Virus record (IMG/VR): IMGVR_UViG_3300044641_004408
Span: 1-64,000 of that record
Length of the DNA stretch: 64,000 nt
Strand: one strand, 5' to 3'
Origin: a virus
A program made the translations under genes and the position numbers. This document shows positions 22,808 to 31,493 of the stretch, in pieces (position 1 is the first letter of the stretch; every line of letters starts with the position of its first letter). The notes under the pieces were generated by a model. That model made no database searches. It was not told where the DNA came from and worked only from the letters and a program-made list of their open reading frames with translations.

Positions 22808-25800
22808 TTACGTTGTTGATTGATAAGTAATTGTTCCAAGTCCTTGCCAACCATTAGCAAGTGTCCCGCCACCTATAATTAAAGCAGTTGTTGAACCATC
22901 TGAAACAGTTCTAATCTGTAATGTATTTCCGGTCAATGCATTTTCACGCCCTGACCCCATTGGTCTAATTGGGGTTAAACCACAAGCAAAGGGTAATGAA
23001 ATAAGTACGTCACCACTTCCAGTACCAACTGCATTAATAGTAATAATAAATGAATAATTAACCATTCTACCAACTTTTACATAACTACCGCTTTGTGTAA
23101 CCGTTGTAAATGCACCACCACCAGCAGGACTTGCAGAAGGACTACTTGTACCTTCTTCATAATCATCTAAAGTATTTGGGTCTGCTGATGTAACTTGAGA
23201 TGCTGGGAAAACTACTCCGTTTGTTGCAACTGTACTTGAGAATGTAGCAGCACCAGTTGTATCTATAACCATTTTAGCAGTAGTAGAACCATTGGTATAA
23301 AAATTTAAACCAACACCAGATGTTCCATAAATTATAGCTTTTGAAGCTAAAGCACCTGCACCTGAATTAGCGTAACCAACAATTAACTTTTCACTACCTG
23401 CATTATCTAAATAATCAGAAGTACTATAATAACCGCTATTTGTATTTTGAATAGTCAATGAATGACCTAAATTAGCAGTTGTAAACGTAGCAGCACCAGT
23501 AGAAGCTATTGTAAGTCTTACCGCATTATTAGTACCAAATATTAAACCACCATTTTCAAAGTTATATAAGTATCCATCTAATTGGTCGTCATAACTAAGC
23601 ATTAAACCATCTGTGCCAGTTGCACCAGAAACGCTATTAGTTAATTTAATTTGCGCTCTAATTCCAGTTCCAGCGCCTACAATTTGTAAAGCAGTATTAT
23701 TTGATGCTTGACCAGTTGGTGATACTGTATTTATACCAACACTTGTGCCATTATCAAATATTAAGCTATTGCCTATTACGCTTGATGCTGTGAACTTTGG
23801 TACATAGTTTGTTGTACCACTTCCACCAATACCACTATAAGCTCCTACTGCATAAGAATAAGCATATACTACTACTATATCATTTAATTGACAAGCAGTG
23901 GCTAATATTATACTTGTACCATTGGTCGCAGTATATTCTGATTGAGCTAAATTAGAACCATTATAAAAAACATCTATTAACCCTTGTGTATATGTAACTG
24001 CAAATGTGGTCTGACCAGCAGTCGCAGTAAATGTAGTTATTGTTCTTAAAGCATTGGTTGGTAAAAATGCAGTCAAATAGTTATCAATTTCAACAATCTG
24101 ACCAACTGTTAAAGCATCTGTTAATACCACAGTGGTACCATTGGTTGCCGTATAATCCACGCCATTAACCAATTTAACACCATTCACAAACACATCTACC
24201 ATCCCTAAATTATATCCATTAGCTACAGTAAATGTCGTTTGACCCGCTGTTGAAGTAAACACCTGAACCGCTCTCGCTGAAGTCGTTGCCATACCACTCG
24301 TACCGCTACTACCGCTCGTTCCTGTCGTTCCACTCGTTGCGCTCGTCCCGCTTGTACCTGTGGTTCCGCTAGATCCGCTAGATCCGCTGCTGCCGCTCGT
24401 TCCGCTGCTGCCACTGGTTCCGCTGCTGCCGCTCGTGCCTGTTGTACCGCTGCTTCCGCTCGTTCCGCTAGAACCCGCCGAACCTGAAGAACCCGTAGAA
24501 CCATCAAGACCTGAAGTACCTGAAGTACCGCTAGATCCTGCCGATCCTGAGCTACCTGTATTTCCGCTTGAACCGTTAATGCCCGATGTACCGCTCGTAC
24601 CCGATGTTGTACCTACAGCTATACCAATTTGTTTTATGTTGGTAATGATTGAAGGCGCTGCTGGGATTGCTCCTGCTGCCGCCACTGCTGTTATTTGAAC
24701 ATGGTCGCTATCTGATGAGAAGTAAACCTCGTAGTAATCTCCTGCATTTGCGCTATCAATGATAGAAACAAATGGCAATTGTTTAGTTGAGTTAGAATTT
24801 AAACCTAAAATAGAGTCTGTTCTAATGATATTGCTACCATTTTTCTTTAACCAAATATCAACTTCGGAAGCTGAACCACCTTGAGTTTTTTCTACTTGTA
24901 AAGAGTAAGCTATTTCATAGATACCAGTATGTTGAACAGTAAGTTGTGAGCCACTGAAAACAATACCATTACTATATTCATCATTTGTATATGTAATTGC
25001 TGTTGGTGTATTTGCCGCAGTTACCACTTGAGTAGCTGTACTTGTAAACGCACCATACCAGTTAGCAATAGAAGCACCTGAAGAACCGTCTATACCATTA
25101 CGTCCGGTTGTGCCGGATGTTCCGCTTGATCCGCTGCTGCCGCTTGTACCTGTTGTGCCGCTTGATCCGCTGCTCCCGCTAGTCCCTGTAGTCCCGCTCG
25201 TTCCTGCCGATCCGCTGCTGCCACTCGTACCGCTAGATCCATCCCCTCCACTCGCACCATCCAAGTTAATTGTCCATGATGAATAAGTTCCACCACCTAC
25301 TGTTCTAAAAGGCGCGCCAAAAGATAAAGAACCTGTTGATGGATTATAAGCTGTAACCTCACACTCTTGGAAGTTATTAGCGTCATAAACCACAATAATA
25401 GATTGAGCTACCGTATATGCTAATTGAGTTGCTACAGTTATTGTTCCTGCATTACCCAAAGTAAATGTTGTTGTTGATGTTGTGGCATATCTATCACCTT
25501 GAACACCACTTGTACCTGAAGTTCCCGCCGTAGCTGAAGTTCCAGAAGTACCTGCCGTTCCTGAAGTCGCAGATGTGCCTGATGTTCCTGAAGTCGCCGA
25601 TGTACCTGAAGTACCCGATGTGCCTCCCGTTCCGTCTGTTGCTGATGTACCTGAACTTCCTGATGAACCTGATGATCCTGATGTACCTGTACTACCGGAT
25701 GTGCCTGAAGTGCCTGATGTTGCTGACGATCCCGATGTACCTGAAGTCGCAGATGAACCCGATGTACCTGCTGTTGCAGATGTGCCTGAAGTACCTGAAG

Positions 25801-26041
25801 AACCTGTGGTACCTGAAGTGCCTGACGAACCCGATGTACCCGTAGTACCCGCCGTTCCTGAAGTTGCTGATGTACCTGAAGTACCAGAGCTACCCGCCGT
25901 TCCTGACGATCCTGAAGAACCTGAAGTTCCAGAACTGCCTGAAGAAAAGCTAGTAGCAGTAACAATACCGTCATTGGCAACAAGCACCCCATTGAGTCCT
26001 CTTACCTTTAAATCGCCCGAAAAAAGACCTTGTATACTCAC
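22808..26041 (-). CDS. Giant repeat fiber with Gly-Thr-Ser-Gly collagen-like tracts
   Basis: In 1077 residues the protein carries three long tracts of GTSGTSGSSG-type triplets: about residues 32-180, 262-318 and 480-582. Between them are beta domains, including two copies of an F-T-A-T-A-G-Q-T-T-F / V-F-V-N-G type fiber repeat (about 590-725). The C-terminal 350 residues share SVGIN.., LTIASTGAATF and other blocks with fibers A and B, and end in a compact GTGSGDVLISLPFACG domain without S74. Collagen-like tracts in phage fibers form long triple helices. The unusually high Ser/Thr content, next to the glycosylation island, makes it the prime candidate acceptor of O-linked glycans. Acceptor role is inference. 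Confidence 0.8.
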   Translation of the reverse strand: MSIQGLFSGDLKVRGLNGVLVANDGIVTATSFSSGSSGTSGSSGSSGTAGSSGTSGTSATSGTAGTTGTSGSSGTSGTTGSSGTSGTSATAGTSGSSATSGTSGSSATSGTSGTSGSTGTSGSSGSSGSSGTSATDGTGGTSGTSGTSATSGTSGTSATSGTAGTSGTSATAGTSGTSGVQGDRYATTSTTTFTLGNAGTITVATQLAYTVAQSIIVVYDANNFQECEVTAYNPSTGSLSFGAPFRTVGGGTYSSWTINLDGASGGDGSSGTSGSSGSAGTSGTTGTSGSSGSSGTTGTSGSSGSSGTSGTTGRNGIDGSSGASIANWYGAFTSTATQVVTAANTPTAITYTNDEYSNGIVFSGSQLTVQHTGIYEIAYSLQVEKTQGGSASEVDIWLKKNGSNIIRTDSILGLNSNSTKQLPFVSIIDSANAGDYYEVYFSSDSDHVQITAVAAAGAIPAAPSIITNIKQIGIAVGTTSGTSGTSGINGSSGNTGSSGSAGSSGTSGTSGLDGSTGSSGSAGSSGTSGSSGTTGTSGSSGTSGSSGTSGSSGSSGSSGTTGTSGTSATSGTTGTSGSSGTSGMATTSARAVQVFTSTAGQTTFTVANGYNLGMVDVFVNGVKLVNGVDYTATNGTTVVLTDALTVGQIVEIDNYLTAFLPTNALRTITTFTATAGQTTFAVTYTQGLIDVFYNGSNLAQSEYTATNGTSIILATACQLNDIVVVYAYSYAVGAYSGIGGSGTTNYVPKFTASSVIGNSLIFDNGTSVGINTVSPTGQASNNTALQIVGAGTGIRAQIKLTNSVSGATGTDGLMLSYDDQLDGYLYNFENGGLIFGTNNAVRLTIASTGAATFTTANLGHSLTIQNTNSGYYSTSDYLDNAGSEKLIVGYANSGAGALASKAIIYGTSGVGLNFYTNGSTTAKMVIDTTGAATFSSTVATNGVVFPASQVTSADPNTLDDYEEGTSSPSASPAGGGAFTTVTQSGSYVKVGRMVNYSFIITINAVGTGSGDVLISLPFACGLTPIRPMGSGRENALTGNTLQIRTVSDGSTTALIIGGGTLANGWQGLGTITYQSTT
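23487..23511. repeat. 25-base fiber repeat, copy 3
   Basis: Identical to the blocks at 19987 and 22159; lies in the C-terminal third of the repeat fiber gene. Confidence 0.7.
24295..25948. repeat. Three blocks of degenerate nonanucleotide-type repeats (Gly-Thr/Ser-Ser/Thr-Gly tracts)
   Basis: DNA of the repeat fiber at about 24295-24605, 25085-25255 and 25500-25948 consists of short repeats encoding Gly-Thr/Ser-Ser-Gly triplets. They are degenerate at third positions, so selected at protein level, but close enough in sequence to allow slippage or recombination that changes tract length. Confidence 0.7.
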
Positions 26042-26043
26042 AA

Positions 26044-26586
26044 TTAAACGTATTTAAATGTTGTTAAATTTTTGTTTTGACCATTCAACTTAGCTTTTAA
26101 TGTAGTTGGTTTTAAACCAAGTACATCGGCTGCCTCATTGATACCAATGTAATAAATGCCAGTTGATTCATCTAATATTAATTTAGATGTCTTTTCCCTT
26201 GCTTTTCTGCCATTGGCGGCTCCATTTTTTTTACCTCCATTACTTAATGCTTTAAGCATTTTATCATTTACAACTCTTAAACCAGTATCGCAAGCATGTT
26301 TTTGATTCTCTGATGGCGTACACCATTCAAGATTAAAAAGCATATTATTTGCCTTATCCCCGTCTATATGATTAACTTGAGCTTTATTTTCAGGGTTTGG
26401 GATATACGTTTCTGCAACTAATCTATGTATAGTTTGCCACTTACACCCTTTTTCGTTAAATAACTGAACACGAGGATATCCTGCTGTAGTCTTGTTTGTT
26501 TGACTCAAAAATCTCATTGAAAACAATGAAAAGATTTTACCGTCAACGGTAACTAAGTAATTTGGATATTCTTTAATTTGGCGCAT
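26044..26586 (-). CDS. HNH homing endonuclease with NUMOD4 and NUMOD1-like domains
   Basis: Residues 1-45 (IKEYPNYLVTVDGKIFSL...) are a NUMOD4 domain. They are followed by the HNH core: IHRLVAETYIP, QVNHIDGDKANN and NLEWCTPSENQKHA (about 50-110), with conserved His, Asn and His. The C-terminal part (GIYYIGINEAADVLGLKPTTLKAKL) is a NUMOD1-like helix-turn-helix. At 180 residues this is a full-length free-standing homing endonuclease, inserted between the repeat fiber and a further structural gene. It is the second homing endonuclease in the fiber region. Confidence 0.9.
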   Translation of the reverse strand: MRQIKEYPNYLVTVDGKIFSLFSMRFLSQTNKTTAGYPRVQLFNEKGCKWQTIHRLVAETYIPNPENKAQVNHIDGDKANNMLFNLEWCTPSENQKHACDTGLRVVNDKMLKALSNGGKKNGAANGRKAREKTSKLILDESTGIYYIGINEAADVLGLKPTTLKAKLNGQNKNLTTFKYV

Positions 26587-26589
26587 ATG

Positions 26590-27141
26590 TTATTTTACTA
26601 ATATTCTTACAAATTCATTTAAGTAGAATGGAACATCTGAAGATACAGTTAGAGTACCTGTAGATGAATTCCAAGATACTTGATTTCCAGATGGAACACC
26701 TGATGTGATAATTGTACCAACATCAATACCACCTCTTGATGCATAAAGTAAAGTTGTATTTATTGCTTCAGAGAATGTGATACTTGCTGTTCCTTCTACT
26801 GCAAACTTAGAGTACTCGCGTACACCTTGTCCACCACCGCCCGGTACTACGTTACCACCAGAGCTACCATTAGCTAATATTTCTTGTGCTATACCAATTT
26901 TAGCTCCACATAAAGCATAAACATAATTTGCTACGCCTTGTAATGTTTGTGGATTATCACCTGTACCATTTTCTAAATTTTGATCATTACCATATTCTAA
27001 TGCTTTCCATTCCATATAAAGCTGAACTGGTTTACGAGGATCTATAGTTCCATTAAAAAAAACCCTTTCCTTCGGGATACTACTATTCCAAAGGTATTCA
27101 GATATTTTCGCTAAAGATATTACTTCTGCTGGTGTTGCCAT
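26590..27141 (-). CDS. Structural or fiber-associated protein, 183 aa
   Basis: A 183-residue protein with a helical first half (EVISLAKISEYLWNSS...) and a beta, Gly/Ser-rich second half (SGGNVVPGGGGQGV, then FAVEGTASITFSEAINTT). The pattern suggests an adaptor binding the fiber to the virion by its helical N terminus. It is coupled to the 172-residue gene upstream (their ends meet at 27141). Not recognised as a named family. Confidence 0.55.
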   Translation of the reverse strand: MATPAEVISLAKISEYLWNSSIPKERVFFNGTIDPRKPVQLYMEWKALEYGNDQNLENGTGDNPQTLQGVANYVYALCGAKIGIAQEILANGSSGGNVVPGGGGQGVREYSKFAVEGTASITFSEAINTTLLYASRGGIDVGTIITSGVPSGNQVSWNSSTGTLTVSSDVPFYLNEFVRILVK

Positions 27142-27659
27142 TAGAAAAAGTATGATGAGTTAGTAGATATAAATGTTGCTCTATTCAATGCAGATTGTGC
27201 GCTGAATATATCTGAAGCAAATGAAATTGCTTGATATGCGCTATCCAATTCTACTCTTAAAATCATTTTTGTTTGATACCAATTCGTACTAGCAGTCAAA
27301 TTAGAATTTGCCACCTGACTTTCAGTTAGACCATAATAAAATGTTTCATTATATGCAGTAAATGCGTATGATGTAGTTTTATTTGCAACAAGAACATTAC
27401 TTGATGTTAACCATTGAACAGTTATACTTAATGCAGAATCTTGTGTTAAAACATTTAAACTGATACTTACGTCTGCTAAAGCCCAATCAATATAATCTGT
27501 AGTTGTTCCAGTAGGAACTAAATAAGTACCATTTGATTGTAATAAATATACTCTACGCTTCGCAATGGTTACATCTGAACCAGTTGAAGTATCTGTAAGA
27601 GTTATTATATTAGGCGTGCCACTATTTTGGCTTGCTGTGAAATTTGGAGAAATTGGCAT
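27141..27659 (-). CDS. Structural protein, 172 aa, head of the fiber operon
   Basis: The frame is open to 27677, but the promoter box at 27675-27682 overlaps that start. The ATG at 27659 (MPISPNFTASQ) is preferred and gives 172 residues. The protein is beta-rich (ITLTDTSTGSDVTIAKRRVYLLQSNG), with an immunoglobulin- or fibronectin-like strand rhythm. Possibly a fiber connector or small adhesin. Confidence 0.55.
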   Translation of the reverse strand: MPISPNFTASQNSGTPNIITLTDTSTGSDVTIAKRRVYLLQSNGTYLVPTGTTTDYIDWALADVSISLNVLTQDSALSITVQWLTSSNVLVANKTTSYAFTAYNETFYYGLTESQVANSNLTASTNWYQTKMILRVELDSAYQAISFASDIFSAQSALNRATFISTNSSYFF

Positions 27660-27674
27660 TACTAAAAATTTACC

Positions 27675-27682
27675 CAAATATA
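27675..27682 (-). promoter_or_regulatory. -7 box TATATTTG for the fiber operon
   Basis: Minus-strand TATATTTG, 15 bases before the preferred ATG at 27659. It supports that start over the longer open frame and would drive leftward expression of the fiber and homing endonuclease genes. Confidence 0.55.
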
Positions 27683-27699
27683 AGAAATTTATAGGAATT

Positions 27700-27864
27700 C
27701 TACCCCATTTTTCTTTTCTTCATGGCTTTTAGCTTGCTTACCTTAGCTGGTAGTTTCTTCCCTTTACTAGCTTGGTTCCATTCGTTAACATCTACCCCTT
27801 GTTTTTCAAGTTCTTTTTTGTTCACATTGAAGTAGGCTTGTTGTGCTTTTGACTTATATGGCAT
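27700..27864 (-). CDS. Small basic virion-region protein, 54 aa
   Basis: The ATG at 27864 starts a 54-codon frame that ends in TAG at 27700-27702. The product is Lys-rich and begins MPYKSKAQQAYFN, a pattern seen in many short phage proteins lying beside structural genes (M-P-[FY]-K-S-K/E-x-Q). A small helix with an aromatic patch and a basic tail suggests nucleic-acid or virion contact. Confidence 0.6.
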   Translation of the reverse strand: MPYKSKAQQAYFNVNKKELEKQGVDVNEWNQASKGKKLPAKVSKLKAMKKRKMG

Positions 27865-27874
27865 ATTTTTAATA

Positions 27875-30800
27875 TTATTGATCTTCTTCTAATCCCAAAA
27901 TTTCATCCCAAGTAAACTTTAAATCCTCTTGCAAATACTCTTCTGGCTCTGGCTTTTCTCCGAATAAATCTTTTTTAACTTTTTTGGTTGCAAGTGTTTT
28001 TATTTTACTTATGGCTTTCATTAAATCTTCTTTTGATACTTCAGCAATTGGCTTTAATATTGTATTTTCTCCCTCCAGAACTGGTACCCCTTTTTGGTAT
28101 ATGTCTGTCATGTATTTGCCAATTATAGCATCTCTTTTCTTTACAAACTCGTTAAACTCCTCTTTTGTTATTGGCTTCCCGATTTTATCTACTTTATAAT
28201 TTAATATAAGATTCTTGTCCATTGCACTAGATACTTGAGTATCTTTTAAAAGCGATTCCAAGTCCCTTTTATCGTACATTTTTTCATTTACTACTTTAAT
28301 ACCCATAAAAGCAGGTATTCCTCTAGTTAAAATAGCTTCTGTGCCATCTATCTTCATTTGTTCTCTTAATTCCTTGATAAACAATGGCTCAAATAAGTCA
28401 CTAGCTATCTGCCCTTTGTCATCTAAATTATATTGTTTACCTTGAAAATTCTGCGAAAACATTAAATCCGCTGCTACACCTGTAAAAGGAGCTGCTTTAC
28501 CTCTTGCAAACTTATAAGTTTCTGCTTTAGCATCAAATTTAACAGGCTTGCCGTCTATTACCTTGTCCCTTAAAGTCATCATTGATATGTACCTTACATA
28601 AGGCGTAAATCTACCAAAAATATTATATGCCCATCCATTTACGGCATCCTTTACTTGACCGAATGTTACACTTGTTGGATCAGAATCTACTTCTTTATCA
28701 GGATCTAACGCCATTGCAGCCATAACTAAAACGCCCATTGCTATTCCATATGATGTTTCTCTCATTGCGTACTTTCTTACATCCTTAGTCATTGCCCTAT
28801 AGTAACCCTTATCTTTACCTAAATTAACAGCGTCGCCAAGACCCATTATATTCAAAGAAGATGACATAAGACCCGGCGCCCATACTAATGCAGATATAAG
28901 GGGATCTGATGATTTTAAAAGATTATGTATTTTACCTCTACCTGTTATGTTATTTGCATAACTTGCCAAGCTTTTAAAATCTTCAATATTGTTATCTAAA
29001 GTTTTACCTTGATTTAGTAATCTTTCTGCTCCTCTTAAAAATATTTGCAATCTAAATTCATTACTAAATGCAGCAAATATTCTTTCAAATGGAGAAAGTA
29101 TATCTGATGCTTTATATGTTTTAGTTGTTATTTCGCCGGGGAAATTTTCCCATTGTCCCTCTTTGTTCTGAACAGAATATGGCTCTCCTTTTTTAGAAAC
29201 TGTAAACTTTATTTTATCCAACCAGTTTTTACCACCAAATTGTTCATTTTCAATTGATTGTCTAAATCCTTTTGGATCAATCAAATCTAATCCAGATCTA
29301 GTAATCATATCAAGCAATGGCTTATTTTCATAAATCTGAATTAATCTTGCTCTAAAATTAGCTTCACTAGCAAAAACATCTAGTTGCGCTTTTAATCCTT
29401 TTGCTGTAGCCTTAATATTCATTGGGTTTAAAACAGCAATACCATTTTGTATAAATACAACCGAGTTATCTATTCCAGCTTTCAATGCCTTTACGGTGTT
29501 AAAACCTTCTTGAGCAAACTTCCCAGTTTCAGCAACTGCTCTTTGCAAACCTCTCTTAGACGCCATTTCCTCCCTAGCCATTTTTTGGGTGTACTCAAAT
29601 TTTAAATTATCTAGCTTTTCTCTTGCAGCTATGAATTTGTTAAATAATTCTGGATTTTTCTTTCTTAATTCGGTATCATCTAATATGTTTATGCGCTTTC
29701 GCTTTTCTGAATAATCGCCTTCTTTAATTCTTCTTTCAAATTCAGCTATTTGTGTTTCAACATTTTTAATAGAACTTTCTAGCTTTGCTTGATCTTTATC
29801 TTTAACAGGTTGATTTGCTTTGTCATAATACCCTGCTTTTCTTTTAACTTCAATTAATTGCTTATTTAAGTCTGCAATTCTTTGATTTTTTCTTATTTGT
29901 TCTTTTTCTGTCTTTGGTTTACCTGCTTTTACCGCCTCAATTTCATTAAGCAATTTTGCTTCTTTCCTTAAACTTTCAACCTTGTATTGTAATTCTGATT
30001 TTGTTGGCCTTGGTTCGTTATATTTGCCAGCAATCATGTCTTGCACATCTTGCTTAGTCAATCCAGCCAATTCTGTTCTTAATAAATCATGTATTTTAGT
30101 AACTAAATCTCCAAGATTTTCAACTCCTTCTTGAACATATAACCTTGCTAATTTTGCTACATCTGGCGCAATTTCAATAAATTCTTGTACTCCCGGCAAT
30201 GGAACGGCATTGATACCGCTTCTTCCTTGTCTAATATCTTTTAACTTCTGCCTGATATCACCAATTACCTTATTTCTTTCTGCAACATAATCTATTTTTT
30301 TAGTGCTACTTTTTCTAGTTTTCTTTGTTTCATTTATCTCTCTTTGAGTCAACTCTTTTGCAGCTGCATTATTTACTTGCTCTCTTAAATCCTCTACTTC
30401 TTTTTCAAGTTTTGCTATTTTTTCAAAATCAGCTTTAGCTTCTTTTTTTTGAGCTTCGGTTAATACTTCTACTCCATTTCTATTCATTTTATCAATGTAA
30501 TAATCAGAAATAGTTGTCATTGGTGCTGGCATACCTTTTCTTGCCTGCAATACTCTAGCCGCATCAGTACCAATTATATCATTTATTATTGTTAATCTTC
30601 TTTGTTTAGCAAGTAGTTCGTCTGTTGGATTTTCTGCTATTTTAGCATCCAATTCCATATTTAAAATCTTAATTACTTCTTGCTCAAACAAACTAACGGG
30701 TCCACCATTTTCTAACTTATCAAGCAATTCATTTACATCTCCGCCATCCTTTAGCCATTCTTCAGCTTTTTGATTTGCTTCAAAATTGGTTATTACATCT

Positions 30801-30982
30801 GGATCATAGCTTTCCATATTAAGGTATTGCCTTCTCATTTCATTAGCGGCCTTATTAATACCTCTAACTTCTGATTCTATACCAGCTAATTCAGCAGAAA
30901 ATGCCTCTAAATTATTGGCTAAATACTCTTTAAGCTGTGCTTCGTTGTACTCAACTCCATCTATAACGTAAATGCAACCCAT
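27875..30982 (-). CDS. Large internal-virion-type protein, 1035 aa
   Basis: The first 480 residues are mostly charged coiled coil (long KLEKEVEDLREQVNNAAAK-like runs). Around residues 560-800 the protein turns to segments such as FSNEFRLQIFLRGAERLL, a NNITGRGK block, and the hydrophobic stretches LVWAPGLMSSSLNI and GIAMGVLVMAAMAL. These resemble conserved regions in very large phage polyvalent or ejected proteins. Such proteins are packaged with the DNA and enter the host. The hydrophobic parts could line a channel across the membrane. No enzymatic motif is evident. Confidence 0.6.
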   Translation of the reverse strand: MGCIYVIDGVEYNEAQLKEYLANNLEAFSAELAGIESEVRGINKAANEMRRQYLNMESYDPDVITNFEANQKAEEWLKDGGDVNELLDKLENGGPVSLFEQEVIKILNMELDAKIAENPTDELLAKQRRLTIINDIIGTDAARVLQARKGMPAPMTTISDYYIDKMNRNGVEVLTEAQKKEAKADFEKIAKLEKEVEDLREQVNNAAAKELTQREINETKKTRKSSTKKIDYVAERNKVIGDIRQKLKDIRQGRSGINAVPLPGVQEFIEIAPDVAKLARLYVQEGVENLGDLVTKIHDLLRTELAGLTKQDVQDMIAGKYNEPRPTKSELQYKVESLRKEAKLLNEIEAVKAGKPKTEKEQIRKNQRIADLNKQLIEVKRKAGYYDKANQPVKDKDQAKLESSIKNVETQIAEFERRIKEGDYSEKRKRINILDDTELRKKNPELFNKFIAAREKLDNLKFEYTQKMAREEMASKRGLQRAVAETGKFAQEGFNTVKALKAGIDNSVVFIQNGIAVLNPMNIKATAKGLKAQLDVFASEANFRARLIQIYENKPLLDMITRSGLDLIDPKGFRQSIENEQFGGKNWLDKIKFTVSKKGEPYSVQNKEGQWENFPGEITTKTYKASDILSPFERIFAAFSNEFRLQIFLRGAERLLNQGKTLDNNIEDFKSLASYANNITGRGKIHNLLKSSDPLISALVWAPGLMSSSLNIMGLGDAVNLGKDKGYYRAMTKDVRKYAMRETSYGIAMGVLVMAAMALDPDKEVDSDPTSVTFGQVKDAVNGWAYNIFGRFTPYVRYISMMTLRDKVIDGKPVKFDAKAETYKFARGKAAPFTGVAADLMFSQNFQGKQYNLDDKGQIASDLFEPLFIKELREQMKIDGTEAILTRGIPAFMGIKVVNEKMYDKRDLESLLKDTQVSSAMDKNLILNYKVDKIGKPITKEEFNEFVKKRDAIIGKYMTDIYQKGVPVLEGENTILKPIAEVSKEDLMKAISKIKTLATKKVKKDLFGEKPEPEEYLQEDLKFTWDEILGLEEDQ

Positions 30983-30992
30983 TATTTATATA

Positions 30993-31493
30993 TTATTGTT
31001 TTGACAAATATCTATCAAATTCTAAAATAGCTGCTTCATTTGTACCACATCTATTGTAACGACTAATTAAATCACCATAAGTTCCCACCGCTTTTAATTG
31101 AATGGTAACAAATTGCTGTAAGAATATACCTACTGCACTATCTTCTTCATCGGCTTCTTGGTAGAATTTTTTGTATTGGTTATATACATCTAATTCCATA
31201 TCATAAGCTACTTGCAAAGCTGTTGCGATTGAGTCAATTTCATCTTCAATTGCATCTATTTTAGGCACATCTGCTACATCGCCCATATCATTGATAAAAT
31301 CAACAAATATTTGGTAATGGGTAAGTTCTTCTGCACTTTCTGCTAGAAAGTACTTTTGGCCTCCAAAAAAGCCTAATCTCTGTAATTGGTTAGCGATATG
31401 CTTCCAAAGGTTAGACTGGTACAATTCGGCGTATATAGCCTTTTGCAAGCCCTTTTTCATACTAGGGCTTAATAAATTTTTTACGTTGGGCAT
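30993..31493 (-). CDS. Ferritin-like di-iron protein
   Basis: A 166-residue four-helix protein with the ferritin pattern: Glu23 in AIYAELYQSNLW, Glu56 and His59 in ESAEELTHYQ, Glu100 in AYDMELDVY, and Gln132 in FVTIQLKA. These correspond in spacing to the ferroxidase centre of bacterial ferritins. One further acidic ligand of that last helix is not obvious. Bacterial ferritin shells store iron in the cytoplasm. Here the gene lies between two giant internal-virion-type genes, overlapping the upstream one by 13 bases, which is unusual. It may protect phage or host from iron or peroxide, or be a virion part. Confidence 0.82.
   Translation of the reverse strand: MPNVKNLLSPSMKKGLQKAIYAELYQSNLWKHIANQLQRLGFFGGQKYFLAESAEELTHYQIFVDFINDMGDVADVPKIDAIEDEIDSIATALQVAYDMELDVYNQYKKFYQEADEEDSAVGIFLQQFVTIQLKAVGTYGDLISRYNRCGTNEAAILEFDRYLSKQ

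Noticed and set aside
25573-26057. Long plus-strand frames with Pro-Asp-Val-Pro-Glu-Val repeats, and similar ones at 24360-24698
   Set aside because: They are the antisense of the Gly-Thr-Ser-Gly tracts of the fiber gene; a repeat kept open in one frame keeps its complement open too. No leader or context supports them.
18822-27659. Diversity-generating retroelement in the fiber region
   Set aside because: No reverse transcriptase and no template/variable repeat pair with adenine-specific differences was seen in the window.
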